64,000 nucleotides of DNA from Flavobacterium cupreum (GCF_003996965.1 NZ_QWDM01000015.1:1-64000), one strand, 5' to 3'. Positions 17,001 to 26,404 are shown, numbered from the stretch's first letter. Numbers and translations: made by a program. The notes: generated from the sequence alone by a model not told the origin.

Positions 17001-19196
17001 TTATTGCCGAACGTTGTAGTTTTCTTTTGAAAATTTAAATTTTGGATGTCCCATTTGCCAAAGAGCATAGGCAAATTCATCTGCATAATTATTGTATAGC
17101 TGTAAATTGGAGCTGTTTATTCCGTGGCCGGCATCATAGTTTACGGCAAAAAGGATTTCGTTTTTAGAAGATTTAATACTTTCCAGTTTCGCTACAAATT
17201 TGGCGGACATCCAGGGAGCTACCCTGGCATCATTCATCCCTACAGAGATAAGGCACGCAGGATAATTTATACCTTCCTGAAGATGATGAAAAGAATCTAT
17301 TTCGGCCAGCATATCCAGTTCGGCCTTAATGAGAGGATCTCCGAGCTCTTTCATGCTGTTTGGGCCATTAGGCGCTTTGGCAATTCTAAGCGGATTAAGA
17401 AAGCCATCATAACAAATCATCACTTTAAATAAATCCGGGCGTTCGGTTACGGCCCTGCCCACGAGAATTCCTCCGGCGCTTCCACTTAAGACAGCTATTC
17501 TGTCTTTTGTAGTTATGTCACTTTTGATAAGATATTCGGCGGTAGCAATAAAATCTTTCCAGGTATTTGGTTTATTTTTTTTCATTCCGCTTTCATGCCA
17601 TTCGTCTCCTTTTTCCCCTCCGCCTCTTACATGTGATATGACGTATATACCGCCATTGAGGACCCAGGTTAGTAATGTTGGCTGAAATCGGGGACTTTTG
17701 GAAATTCCGTAAACACCATAACCATCCAGCATGACATAGTTTTTCTTATCCCGTTTTAATTTCTTTTTGTAGATTATACTGACAGGAACCAAAACCCCGT
17801 CATAGGAAGGAATTTCAATTTCGGCGACAGTAAAATCATCAAATTCCGGGTAGGACACCACTGGAGCTGTTTTGTATTCAATGAGCTTGTTTTCAGAAGA
17901 TTTGTAGTTAAAAATTCTGTTTGATTCCAGCCATCCGCTTGTCGTTATGCGTAAGCCAGTACTATATTTATCAGTTGAAGTAAGGTATATATTCCCTGCT
18001 TTTACAGGCAGATCAATATTTTTTATTTTACCGTTTTTTACCAAATATAATTTGGCTTCAACTCCATTTTTTTTAGTCGAATAAAATAGGCCGTCGCTAT
18101 TTACAACGAAATCATCTATAATTTCTTTAGTATTTTCTTTTACGATTACTTCAGGAGCATTAAAATTAATAGTAGAGATTTTAGTACTAATAATTTTAAA
18201 ATTCGAAGCGTTATTTGCGGAAATGCAATATAGGTCATCATTTATCAATAAAGGATTTAATAAACGATCACTTTTCTTGTATAATGCTTTCCATTCTATT
18301 TTTGGTTTTTTTAAATCATTGATATCGGCATAATAATAATCCAGGTATATTGCTGCCCCGCTCAGGGAAGCTAAGATATATTTATCTTTCAAATCTATTT
18401 TTTTAATAATCGGAAAGTCAGATCTTACGATTTGTAGCTCAGGATTGTTTTTTTTTGAAAAAAGAACCCTATGTCCGGACGCGTCATCTCCAATTTTATA
18501 AAGAACAGCTTCTGTGTCTAAAAGATAATTAGAGGATTTTGTGTCAATATCGGGTATGTTTACGTAGATTATTCCGCTGTCGTCCGGTAGCCAATTAATT
18601 CCACCTATTTCAGAGGGCCAGCAATTTGAAATAATTGTTGGTAATAATTTTTTTGTTTTAAGGTCAAGAAAGGCTATTTCTGCAATTTCTTCCCCATTTT
18701 TAGTAAAACTTAGTGCAATTTTGGTCGCATTCCAGGATGGTTTAAGATAAGAAATGGTATAAATATTTCCTGTTTCTTTTTTATAGTCTGCGGCATCGAA
18801 AAGTAAAACTTCTTCTTTTCCTGTTTCTTTTAAGTAAAGCTTGTCTGATTTGTCTGTAAGGGATCTTTTTAAATAATAAAAAGAATTGTTTTCTGAAATC
18901 GTTAATAATGCTACACTAAATGATTTTCTTTTTTCAAATTCAATGAATTTTTCAACCAATTCATTTCTTCCTGAAATATTGTCAAGCACATATCTTGCTC
19001 TGTTATTATGATCTTTGAACCATTTTTGGACTGTATCATTTTGTAAATTTTCTAAATATTGAAAATTATCCATAATTTTAGTATTTGAACGGCTGTCTTC
19101 ATTTAGCTTCTCACTTACAGTTAAATCCTGGGAAAAAACAGGAAATGAGAAACTTAATAAAAACATCAGATGCAGGAGTGCTATTTTTTCTATCAT
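17001..19196 (-). CDS. Secreted prolyl oligopeptidase (S9A), likely RiPP leader protease
   Basis: This 731-residue protein has a signal peptide (LLHLMFLLSFSFPVFSQ) and the full S9A architecture: an N-terminal propeller of about 400 residues and a C-terminal alpha/beta hydrolase domain. The catalytic residues are Ser573 (GSAGG), Asp656 (MNDARV) and His691 (GHGIN). The order and spacing match prolyl oligopeptidase, which cuts after proline in short peptides. The gene lies 32 bp after the cysteine-free GG-leader precursor and is co-directional with it. The precursor has Pro-Pro right after its GG, so this enzyme could remove the leader outside the cytoplasm. POP-type leader removal is known for flavipeptin (FlaP). 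The link here is inferred from position and cleavage chemistry. Confidence 0.85.
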   Translation of the reverse strand: MIEKIALLHLMFLLSFSFPVFSQDLTVSEKLNEDSRSNTKIMDNFQYLENLQNDTVQKWFKDHNNRARYVLDNISGRNELVEKFIEFEKRKSFSVALLTISENNSFYYLKRSLTDKSDKLYLKETGKEEVLLFDAADYKKETGNIYTISYLKPSWNATKIALSFTKNGEEIAEIAFLDLKTKKLLPTIISNCWPSEIGGINWLPDDSGIIYVNIPDIDTKSSNYLLDTEAVLYKIGDDASGHRVLFSKKNNPELQIVRSDFPIIKKIDLKDKYILASLSGAAIYLDYYYADINDLKKPKIEWKALYKKSDRLLNPLLINDDLYCISANNASNFKIISTKISTINFNAPEVIVKENTKEIIDDFVVNSDGLFYSTKKNGVEAKLYLVKNGKIKNIDLPVKAGNIYLTSTDKYSTGLRITTSGWLESNRIFNYKSSENKLIEYKTAPVVSYPEFDDFTVAEIEIPSYDGVLVPVSIIYKKKLKRDKKNYVMLDGYGVYGISKSPRFQPTLLTWVLNGGIYVISHVRGGGEKGDEWHESGMKKNKPNTWKDFIATAEYLIKSDITTKDRIAVLSGSAGGILVGRAVTERPDLFKVMICYDGFLNPLRIAKAPNGPNSMKELGDPLIKAELDMLAEIDSFHHLQEGINYPACLISVGMNDARVAPWMSAKFVAKLESIKSSKNEILFAVNYDAGHGINSSNLQLYNNYADEFAYALWQMGHPKFKFSKENYNVRQ

Positions 19197-19228
19197 TTAG
19201 TGTAACATTGTTTTTTTTAAGGTTAATT

Positions 19229-19375
19229 TTAAAGTATAGCATTCCCCCTTACGGTAGTTGTAGTAATTGGCGGATCTATGGCACCACCTACAATAACATT
19301 TTTATTTTTAATTTCTGCAACTTTGAATTTTTCTAAAGAAATTCCTTTTCCTTCACTTTTTAATCTTTTTTTCAT
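19229..19375 (-). CDS. RiPP precursor, GG-leader type, no cysteine
   Basis: This 48-residue peptide starts at ATG 19375; a longer in-frame start at 19429 would add a non-basic extension. The leader is basic and charged (MKKRLKSEGKGISLEKFKVA...) and ends IVGG at residues 28-31. It matches the Bacteroidota leader pattern of class I lanthipeptide-type and GG-Bacteroidales precursors. The core is AIDPPITTTTVRGNAIL: four successive Thr, two Pro, no Cys and no Ser. It lies between the TPR/AraC regulator (126 bp upstream) and the prolyl oligopeptidase (32 bp downstream), in one operon with the split dehydratase. A dehydratase could make up to four dehydrobutyrines, but no lanthionine ring is possible without Cys. 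Confidence 0.75.
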   Translation of the reverse strand: MKKRLKSEGKGISLEKFKVAEIKNKNVIVGGAIDPPITTTTVRGNAIL

Positions 19376-19426
19376 CTTGTTTATATTTTGGTTAATACTT
19401 TGGTAAATGTATAATATGAGTTTATT

Positions 19427-19460
19427 CAAAAATATTACAGTTACTCCATATTTATAAATA
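19427..19460 (-). promoter_or_regulatory. Putative promoter of the GG-leader precursor
   Basis: On the minus strand TATTTTTG (19434 down to 19427) fits the Bacteroidota -7 box TAnnTTTG. About 15-30 bases further upstream lies a TTTATAAATA palindrome-like block (about 19451-19460) that resembles the TTTATAAAT core found upstream of the two plus-strand biosynthetic operons, but at a different spacing. No TTG -33 box fits. This suggests that the precursor and peptidase have their own promoter, apart from the dehydratase genes. Confidence 0.4.
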
Positions 19461-19500
19461 TAGACAAATTTCTTTTTTTAAATTATTGATTATAAGTGAT

Positions 19501-21204
19501 TTATACCGTTTGACTTTCGTTTTCTTCTATTTTTTTTATAAAATAAGACGGTTGTAAACCCGTATTATTGTAAAATGCCTTAGCAAATGATTCCGAATTA
19601 CTAAAGCCAACTTCCTCAGAAATAGCTTTAATCGTATACATTCTAAATTTTTTATCGCTTTTTATTTTAGTTATTGCATAAATAATCCGCATATCATTTA
19701 TATACTGACTGAAATTTTTGCCTTTATAAAAATTAATAATTTTAGATAAATAACTGCTATTGCTTCCAAATTCCTTAGCGAGATCCGTTTGTTTTAAATT
19801 TGGCGTGAGGTATCCGTGTTTATTTTCAAACTCCACTAACTTTTTCATTATCTGATTTACTATTTCAAGAGGTAAATCGATTTCATTTTCTTCTTCCTGT
19901 GATTTTATTGCTATAACTGCTTCACTGCTTGAGTTATCTAAAAGCGGCGCTTCCATTAGTTCATTAAAACGCTGTTCAAAAAAGATCTTTCTGTTTTTTA
20001 TTTTTATGGCATAATAAATCGCTAGTACGATTCCAATTAACAATAAAAAGGATAAAATGCTAAAGAAATAGTTTTCATTCCTGATTTGTGAAATTAAATT
20101 TTCTTTTTCAGTTAACAAATTGGGTGTGTCGTAGCTTTTATTAATACTTTTTGTTAGAATTATATTGTTGAATTTGAAATAATTATCAACTTCGATCAAT
20201 CTGTTTAGGTAATAAAGTTCCTTTTTTTCATTATTTTGAATTTTACTAATTTCTATCATACGGATATAATTGTCTCTTATATCGCAGGAATATTGTTTCG
20301 TTTTAACCAGGATCGAATCGACCTTTTCATAATAAACAATCGCACTGTCAATATTTTTATCTTTTTTAAAAATATTTTCTCCCTGGTAAAAATAACATAC
20401 AGCCAAGTTTAAGGGGTCATTCGTCTGGTTGATTAAACCAATAGCTTTTTCTAAATACTGCTTACTTTGGTTAAAATCACCTTTAATATTTAAGCATAAT
20501 CCTTTATACATTATATAATAAGGATAGTAGCGATTTGATTTGTCAAGCGTTTTCAATTCATTATTGAGGTATGAGAATGCAATATCAACCTTATTTAGTC
20601 TGATATAAATATCTGATAATACCCACTTTATGAAAATAACATCTAATGTTTTGTTTGGTTTCTTCTTGAAATAATTTAAATTTTCCAGAAATAAAGGCAA
20701 AGCTTCGTCGGATCTTCCCAATTCGATTTTTATTAATCCGATATACCTCTTAATTAATAATGTTTGTTCAAAATTCCCCTGGCTTTTGGAAAATTTTTCA
20801 GCGATCAGCACATTTTTTAATGCCTGATTTAAATTCATATTCAGTAGAAAATAATTCGCTTTAAGCATATATCCTTTTGCCGGATAAACAGAATCAGGTT
20901 TTCTTTTAGTCAGTGAAATGATGGAATCTGCATATTTTAGCTGATTTATCTTTCCTGCATGAATTATTGCTTTGGAATACATTGCATCTGAAATTCTGAA
21001 AATATTACCCGACGCTTTAGCCTTTTCATAATAAATATTAGAATAGGCAATTTTTTCGTTTGGATTTAAGCTCGAATTATTAATTTTTTCATCTAACTCT
21101 GCGAAACTTAAATTTTTATTTAATACTTTTTTTTCAGAATTATTTTGTTGGGAGAAAATTATTCCGGTAACAAAAAAGAAAATTAATAGATAATAATTTT
21201 TCAT
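19501..21204 (-). CDS. TPR-transmembrane-AraC regulator of the RiPP operon
   Basis: This 567-residue protein has a signal peptide (ending SQQN), about 300 residues of TPR-like helices, one membrane helix (about 375-397), and an AraC-type helix-turn-helix domain (about 455-560: TDLAKEFGSNSSYLSKIIN, then IKAISEEVGFSNSESFAKAFYNNTG). It is a Bacteroidota-type one-component sensor with a periplasmic TPR part. Its ATG overlaps the stop of the SpaB-C-like gene by 4 bp (21201-21204), so translation is coupled and it is a member of the RiPP operon. It is the likely regulator of this locus and a candidate activator of the shared promoters at 24561 and 29427. That second role is only inferred. Confidence 0.8.
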   Translation of the reverse strand: MKNYYLLIFFFVTGIIFSQQNNSEKKVLNKNLSFAELDEKINNSSLNPNEKIAYSNIYYEKAKASGNIFRISDAMYSKAIIHAGKINQLKYADSIISLTKRKPDSVYPAKGYMLKANYFLLNMNLNQALKNVLIAEKFSKSQGNFEQTLLIKRYIGLIKIELGRSDEALPLFLENLNYFKKKPNKTLDVIFIKWVLSDIYIRLNKVDIAFSYLNNELKTLDKSNRYYPYYIMYKGLCLNIKGDFNQSKQYLEKAIGLINQTNDPLNLAVCYFYQGENIFKKDKNIDSAIVYYEKVDSILVKTKQYSCDIRDNYIRMIEISKIQNNEKKELYYLNRLIEVDNYFKFNNIILTKSINKSYDTPNLLTEKENLISQIRNENYFFSILSFLLLIGIVLAIYYAIKIKNRKIFFEQRFNELMEAPLLDNSSSEAVIAIKSQEEENEIDLPLEIVNQIMKKLVEFENKHGYLTPNLKQTDLAKEFGSNSSYLSKIINFYKGKNFSQYINDMRIIYAITKIKSDKKFRMYTIKAISEEVGFSNSESFAKAFYNNTGLQPSYFIKKIEENESQTV

Positions 21205-22070
21205 TTTTTATATATAATATATTTATAATATTTGTTCATAAAATCGTAGCATATAAGTTCATACTCCCTCTGCTTAGATCGAAATGTTCTATTAATATTC
21301 ATATGAACGAATGATGCAATTAATTCTAAAGTATAATTCCTGTCATCGCTGGGGACATTGTTTAAGATTTTTTTTATTGTTTTTACTTCGTCTGTTTTAA
21401 ATTTTATTATTTCACTAAGGCCCTCCAGATATTCGGGATCACGTCCTTCTGTTAGAAACAGTAAAATTTCGGACTTATAATTTGAATATAATTGGGTCAT
21501 TTTCGTTATGTTTTCTTTTTGAATATTATGCTCTTGTTTAAATCCCAAATATTTATCTTCTACAAATTCCTGACGTGCTTCCATAGGTATTTCAAAATAT
21601 TTTAATAAATTATTAATCATGTGCAATGAACTGAAAATTCTGGCAATCTCATCAAATTCGGGTGTGGTGTTACTGATTAAGGCAATAATTTTTCTGCTGT
21701 TATAATAAAATAATTTTTCGGAATCAAGTATTGTATTTTCTCCATATCGTTCTATTTCTCTTTTATAAGTCGGAAGAATAATGTCATAAATAGTATCATT
21801 CTGAAGCAATTTAGATAAATGCAATGTTATTAATTCAATTACATCCCTGATAACATTCACATTAGTGAGATGAAAACGTATTCTCAGGTGGTCATCCGGA
21901 TCGTTATATCGTATAAAAAACCACTGATCAATAAGATTCTGCTTCAATAATTTTTTGACTATCAGTTGAATTTCATTAATCAGAATTTTATCGGCAGTAT
22001 GGTTACCACAATAAATTTTATAGTAGAGCCACTCTTCACCCACGATAAAATTTCTTTTTATTTTGCTCAT
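21201..22070 (-). CDS. Thiopeptide/LanB C-terminal elimination domain protein (stand-alone)
   Basis: This 289-residue protein is the separate small half of a LanB-type dehydratase (SpaB-C, lantibiotic dehydratase C-terminal domain). Signs of the family are the opening GEEWLYYKIYCG, FIRYNDPDDHLRIRFHL, the TYKREIERYG segment and SFVHMNINRTF. In class I lanthipeptide enzymes this domain performs glutamate elimination; here it is encoded 3 bp after the larger half, so the two halves form a split enzyme. Its stop overlaps the AraC regulator's start by 4 bp. In the split thiopeptide-type arrangement the two proteins work as a complex. Confidence 0.8.
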   Translation of the reverse strand: MSKIKRNFIVGEEWLYYKIYCGNHTADKILINEIQLIVKKLLKQNLIDQWFFIRYNDPDDHLRIRFHLTNVNVIRDVIELITLHLSKLLQNDTIYDIILPTYKREIERYGENTILDSEKLFYYNSRKIIALISNTTPEFDEIARIFSSLHMINNLLKYFEIPMEARQEFVEDKYLGFKQEHNIQKENITKMTQLYSNYKSEILLFLTEGRDPEYLEGLSEIIKFKTDEVKTIKKILNNVPSDDRNYTLELIASFVHMNINRTFRSKQREYELICYDFMNKYYKYIIYKK

Positions 22071-22073
22071 TTT

Positions 22074-24398
22074 TTAATCCATATTATAAGATTTAAGGCC
22101 CACTAAAAATTGATTTGAAAAATGGTCATTTTTAGCTGTAATAACTTTTTCTGAAGGAAACAGGAATTCTTCTAAAATAAATTTTTTCCGATTTTTAATA
22201 GTGGCGAATAACATTTCCAGGCTTGTTGTATTTTGCATATTTACTAATAAAGTGTTATCCCCATCTAGTAATGAGACATATTGAGGCAATGGTTTCTGTT
22301 TTACAGAAGAAAGCATGTTATGCGCAAGACCCACTGCCTCTTCATTATCAATTTTATACTCTTTATTCAGATAGTTAAAAAAGTGAGGGTTTCGTTCTTC
22401 AGTAAATATCCATGTTGCTTTTGACACGATACAGCTGCCTGTGGTTATTCTTGGCAGAAAATCATACAGCAATTCTAAATTATTTTTATTGATTCCTATA
22501 TCAGCCTTGCAATTTTCAAATTGCATGTCGCACAAAAAATGGTAGATAGGTAATGCTTTGTTAGAAAAATTATGGGCGTTGGTTAACCTTGGAATAATTT
22601 CCCTGTTATGTTTTTTGCTCCATAAAGTAAGACGGCCATAATTCATCTTCAGCATAATATCTTCAATACTAATTTGATTTGCCGCAGCGACATTGGATTG
22701 CGCTAAATACGGAATCTCATATTCCCTGAAAGTTGGCCTTCTTAGTACATTTCCTGTCCTTGCTTCAGGCAAATGAATAATTTCGGCAATAATTTTATCA
22801 CCGCAATTTTCTGATTCATATGTCGTGATTTCATTGGCAAAATCGTTGATATCGGAATTACCGTAACAAAACCGGGCCATTATATTGGCAGCGCCAGAGC
22901 CTCCAATGCTTTGAATGACAAGCCATTCTTTTTCATTCTCCTGAACAATTTCAAAAATACATGAAAATGTGATTGGGAGGTTTTCATTAGAGAAATCAGT
23001 GTCAGCAAAATCATTAAAAGTTATTGCAAAGCTATTTTTATTATTGATCAGTGCGTTTTTAATTTTTTCATGTATTATTTTTTCTACATCGTCTAAAATA
23101 ATGTTTGGGATGTTAGATTTTCTTTTTAAATCTATGCTGTCCAATAAAGGTGATACATCATAATTTTCACTCTCTGAGCCGTATCGTATTCCTGTTTCAA
23201 AATCTAATGCTTTAACTAAGGGTATCGCTTCATCTTCATACCGCCTGATAAATGCTTTTTTAAAATTTTCAAGGGATGTCTTTTTTGGTTTTGCTGAGAT
23301 TTTGTTTAAAAGCTTTATCGCATTCAATAATTCATTTTTGTACTTCTCATCTAACTGGAATTCATTTGAGTTTAAAAACAAATCGGTCTGAAATAAATAT
23401 TTCTCGTTAACTGTAACTTTTTTATTTCTTAAAGTTTCAGAAATATTTTGATAATGGTTTTGTTGAAATTCTTTCAGTTTGTCAATTTTAGACAGTTTTC
23501 CGGATAAGGTTTTAAGATCTAAACACAAATCGGTATCCTCTTTACGAAGCATGGTTTTATTCTTTTTTGCCAAAGCGGCATTTTTTGGATATTTTTTAAA
23601 ATCCTGTACATTCACCAGTCTATTCGTGAAATCATCACCGGTAAGTGTGATTTCGAGCTCTGAAACCAATATTTGATTACTGATTAATTCAAATATAAAG
23701 GCTGCTGCTTCAGGCTCTTTTATTTTTTTTGATTCTAAAACTTTGACTAAATCCAGTTTTGATATTCCAAAAGCCGATTTATCGAGAACCAAATCTAAAT
23801 AGGTACTCCGCTTCACTGCCTGAAGGGAATATTTTCTAGTATCCAGATTCAGATCGTACTGAACATACCGGTAATAATCGCCTAATTTGTATAAGGTTGT
23901 ATTGGGATAAAAAAGTAATTCATTTTGAAGTACTGAATTGGTTTGTAGTTCATTTCCCAGATTTGCGAGGAACTGCATATCAAAACGTGTTTTCCGATAG
24001 AAAGATTTTTCAGGATCAATATTAATTTTTGTCTGATGCCCGAAGGTTCCGAAACCTGTACCTGAAAAAAGGCCAAATGGTGTACTTCTGGTTGACATAC
24101 GAATAAGATACTTTAAAATCGAAAGTTTAATTTTATTATGTTTTTTACTATTGTAATCCTCAAATGTGATCCATTTTAGCACTTCATTATAAAAATCAGG
24201 TGAAGCTAAAAACAAAGCCTCACAAATATTCTGGTCTTTTAGGGTTTCAATTATGGTATCACGCTCAATAATAGATGCTTCAGTAAGTTTAGTATAAAAA
24301 TTAATAGGATAGGATGGAGTTCTTACTACAAAAGAAGAAAAAAAACTATAACCTATTTCTGATTTACACATAAATTTAATATAAGAATCGGATGTCAA
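22074..24398 (-). CDS. LanB-like lantibiotic dehydratase, glutamylation half
   Basis: This 774-residue protein matches the large domain of class I lanthipeptide dehydratases. Family markers are RTPSYP near the N-terminus, LKYLIRMSTRSTPFGLFSG (about 95-113), IGGSGAANIMARFC, and LPEARTGNVLRRPTFREYE. Such enzymes glutamylate Ser or Thr from Glu-tRNA; elimination is done by the separate SpaB-C protein (21201). The open frame starts at TTG 24398; the first ATG is at 24371 (10th codon). I favour ATG because a TATTTTTG -7 box overlaps the TTG, but the RTPSYP motif starts close after it, so the N-terminus is uncertain. No LanC cyclase is present, which agrees with the Cys-free precursor. Confidence 0.85.
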   Translation of the reverse strand: MTSDSYIKFMCKSEIGYSFFSSFVVRTPSYPINFYTKLTEASIIERDTIIETLKDQNICEALFLASPDFYNEVLKWITFEDYNSKKHNKIKLSILKYLIRMSTRSTPFGLFSGTGFGTFGHQTKINIDPEKSFYRKTRFDMQFLANLGNELQTNSVLQNELLFYPNTTLYKLGDYYRYVQYDLNLDTRKYSLQAVKRSTYLDLVLDKSAFGISKLDLVKVLESKKIKEPEAAAFIFELISNQILVSELEITLTGDDFTNRLVNVQDFKKYPKNAALAKKNKTMLRKEDTDLCLDLKTLSGKLSKIDKLKEFQQNHYQNISETLRNKKVTVNEKYLFQTDLFLNSNEFQLDEKYKNELLNAIKLLNKISAKPKKTSLENFKKAFIRRYEDEAIPLVKALDFETGIRYGSESENYDVSPLLDSIDLKRKSNIPNIILDDVEKIIHEKIKNALINNKNSFAITFNDFADTDFSNENLPITFSCIFEIVQENEKEWLVIQSIGGSGAANIMARFCYGNSDINDFANEITTYESENCGDKIIAEIIHLPEARTGNVLRRPTFREYEIPYLAQSNVAAANQISIEDIMLKMNYGRLTLWSKKHNREIIPRLTNAHNFSNKALPIYHFLCDMQFENCKADIGINKNNLELLYDFLPRITTGSCIVSKATWIFTEERNPHFFNYLNKEYKIDNEEAVGLAHNMLSSVKQKPLPQYVSLLDGDNTLLVNMQNTTSLEMLFATIKNRKKFILEEFLFPSEKVITAKNDHFSNQFLVGLKSYNMD

Positions 24399-24560
24399 AA
24401 ATAAATATTTAATTTATCAATTTAACATTATTTATAGAAATAAAGTTATTATTTCTGTAAACATTTTTCCATTTCCAATAATATATGGTAATTTGAGATT
24501 ATAAAACCATCTTTTTTAACATTATCGGAAAAGCAAAACTTTTCAGAACAATCATTAAGT

Positions 24561-24602
24561 GATTTATAAATGTCGACTCCAGATTTATAAATCCGGCCTA
24601 AC
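24561..24602 (+). promoter_or_regulatory. Tandem 21-bp direct repeats, candidate activator site A
   Basis: Repeat one starts GATTTATAAATGTCGACTCC (24561) and repeat two GATTTATAAATCCGGCC (24582), with a period of exactly 21 bp (two helix turns). They lie directly upstream of the -33 box at 24608. An equivalent pair sits at 29427-29464 with the same period and the same distance to its promoter. Such in-phase repeats suggest a site for a tandem-binding activator, for example an AraC-type protein. Confidence 0.7.
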
Positions 24603-24607
24603 GGTGC

Positions 24608-24638
24608 TTGTTTCCTGTCTTTTCATGATCTAGTTTTG
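24608..24638 (+). promoter_or_regulatory. Promoter of the radical SAM RiPP operon
   Basis: TTG (24608-24610) and TAGTTTTG (24631-24638) stand 20 bp apart, matching the Bacteroidota pattern TTG-N17-23-TAnnTTTG. It shares a CTAGTTTTGG block with the promoter at 29473. The start codon at 24837 is about 200 bp downstream, so the leader would be long. Confidence 0.7.
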
Positions 24639-24836
24639 GCTGCAGGAGAATAATTTTCACGCACCGCCTCAGTTTTAGAATAAACGAACAGTCCTTAAAA
24701 AATCAAATAATTTTCAGCTCACTATTTAAATATAATTATGGATTCCATTTTTATAATTAAATCAATACAATCAAATTTAGCCTTCCGGGAAAAACGAGAT
24801 ATAAATGAAATATAATTTCAGTACAAAAACATTTAA

Positions 24837-26231
24837 ATGAAAATGAAAATGAAATATAAATTATCAAATTATTTAGTTTTTTCCCAGCCTATCATAACAA
24901 ACAAATATGTCTTAGTTTATTCTACTGTTTCGACTACAATGATATTGATACAGCTTGATTTATATCATATTTTAATGACGAATGTATTAGATGAAATTGA
25001 ACATGATCTTATAGAAAATTTAGTAAAAAATAAAATAATAGTAGCAAACGATTTTGATGAGTTGGATGCTATCATTAAGGATAACAAAGAGGCTATTCAC
25101 AATGAAACATTACTCTATCAGGTTATCTCGCCCTCTGCCAATTGCCAGCTCGGTTGTGGCTATTGCGGACAGGTTCATACCAAAAATGGTTTGGATGAGA
25201 ACTTAAACAAAAAAATTGTTGAAAGAATTGCCAAGAATCTAAAAGCAAAAAATTATAAAGAATTAGGGATTAGCTGGTTTGGCGCTGAGCCTTTGATGGG
25301 TTTGCTCAATATTAAGAAATTGTCTAAGGAGTTAATCGAACTGGCTTCGAAAAACAATTGCGGTTATTCGGCTAAAATGATTACAAACGGACTGAGTTTA
25401 AAAAAAGATATTTTTTTTGATTTAGTTGAAAATTATAAAGTAAAAGATTTCGAGATAACTCTCGACGGTACTGCAGAAAATCACGACTTAAGAAGGCATA
25501 CTAAACTTAATGAAAAAACATTCGGACTGATCTTTAAAAATCTGAAAGATATCGTCAGTGATCCGAAATTTGATCAGTTAACGTGTTTTATACGAATACG
25601 CTGTAATGTTGACGGCTCCAACTACAAAAGTGCATTGGATTTAATTGAATTGCTGGATAAAGAAAAAATCCTTACTAAAATATCATTTTATACGGCACCT
25701 ATACATTCCTGGGGAAATGATGCGTATTTAAGTTCCTTGTCGCAAAGGGACTATTCTAAGTTTCAGATTGAAGAATATTTGATGTTGATGAAAAAAAATC
25801 ATTCTATTGCAATTCTTCCCGGAAAGAAAACCAATATTGTGTGTACCAGTTTGCATGAAAATGCCGAAGTATTTGATGCAGACGGTAATGTCTATAATTG
25901 TACAGAAATCTCGCAAGTTGAGGTATATAAAGAGGTTGAAGCATACAAAATTGCTAAACTGAATAACGAATCCTACAGTAATACGGAAAGGTCATTCTCT
26001 TCCTGGAATGATGATATTTTAAATGGAGAAGTTCCGTGTACGACCTGTCGGATACTACCCATTTGCGGTGGTGCCTGCCCGAAATTATGGAAAGAAGGGA
26101 TTTCGCCATGTCCTCCTATTAAGTACAATATCGAAGACAGGCTGTTGTTGGAATTTAGTAAAAGAAAAAACGAGTATTTACAAATTAAAGATATTGTTGG
26201 CCAAACACTAGGGGGAAGTCGAAAAACCTAA
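24837..26231 (+). CDS. Radical SAM/SPASM RiPP maturase
   Basis: This 464-residue protein has an N-terminal segment of about 70 residues that looks like a PqqD-type leader-recognition domain (alternating beta strands, then YHILMTNVLDEIEHDLIENL). The radical SAM core carries CQLGCGYC (Cys103, Cys107, Cys110). The usual GGEP is GAEP (ISWFGAEPLMG). A C-terminal SPASM domain has CTTCRILPICGGACPK and further cysteines for auxiliary clusters. It lies 32 bp before a 46-residue Ser/Cys-rich peptide, its likely substrate. Family members install C-C, C-S or other cross-links or epimers; the chemistry here is unknown. Confidence 0.88.
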   Translation: MKMKMKYKLSNYLVFSQPIITNKYVLVYSTVSTTMILIQLDLYHILMTNVLDEIEHDLIENLVKNKIIVANDFDELDAIIKDNKEAIHNETLLYQVISPSANCQLGCGYCGQVHTKNGLDENLNKKIVERIAKNLKAKNYKELGISWFGAEPLMGLLNIKKLSKELIELASKNNCGYSAKMITNGLSLKKDIFFDLVENYKVKDFEITLDGTAENHDLRRHTKLNEKTFGLIFKNLKDIVSDPKFDQLTCFIRIRCNVDGSNYKSALDLIELLDKEKILTKISFYTAPIHSWGNDAYLSSLSQRDYSKFQIEEYLMLMKKNHSIAILPGKKTNIVCTSLHENAEVFDADGNVYNCTEISQVEVYKEVEAYKIAKLNNESYSNTERSFSSWNDDILNGEVPCTTCRILPICGGACPKLWKEGISPCPPIKYNIEDRLLLEFSKRKNEYLQIKDIVGQTLGGSRKT

Positions 26232-26263
26232 AAAGAGTAGACAAATATTTAAATCATATAAAC

Positions 26264-26404
26264 ATGAACGAATTAGAAGATTTGAAAAAAGAGTTAGAAG
26301 TAATTGAACTTGAAGAAAGACTGGAAATGGTTCAGCTATTTGCTGCTGATGGTCCGCAAAGCCCAAATGGCAACTCTAGCTGTTGCTTTTCATCAGGCCA
26401 CTAG
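26264..26404 (+). CDS. RiPP precursor with Ser/Cys-rich tail
   Basis: This 46-residue peptide has a highly acidic leader (ELEDLKKELEVIELEERLEM), then AAD and the tail GPQSPNGNSSCCFSSGH. The tail has five Ser, two adjacent Cys and two Pro, and it lacks aromatic rings other than Phe42. Immediate neighbours are the radical SAM enzyme upstream (32 bp) and, after a terminator hairpin, the acyltransferase and M50 genes. It was too short for routine gene calling, but the frame is clean, the codon use is normal and the position is typical. Cys-Cys, Cys-to-Ser or Cys-alpha-carbon links are all possible. I do not recognise a named precursor family. Confidence 0.75.
   Translation: MNELEDLKKELEVIELEERLEMVQLFAADGPQSPNGNSSCCFSSGH

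Larger units (their letters stand above)
24399..24836. other. Divergent regulatory region between the two RiPP operons
   Basis: This is 438 AT-rich bases between the dehydratase (-) and the radical SAM gene (+). It holds a palindrome (AGAAATAA...TTATTTCT, 24437-24457), two 21-bp direct repeats (24561-24602) and a TTG-N20-TAGTTTTG promoter (24608-24638) pointing right. The remaining about 200 bases before the radical SAM start form a long leader in which I see no gene. Confidence 0.7.

Noticed and set aside
24398..24398. TTG start for the dehydratase as a firm call
   Set aside because: ATG 24371 is nine codons downstream and a TATTTTTG box overlaps the TTG, so I left the start open.
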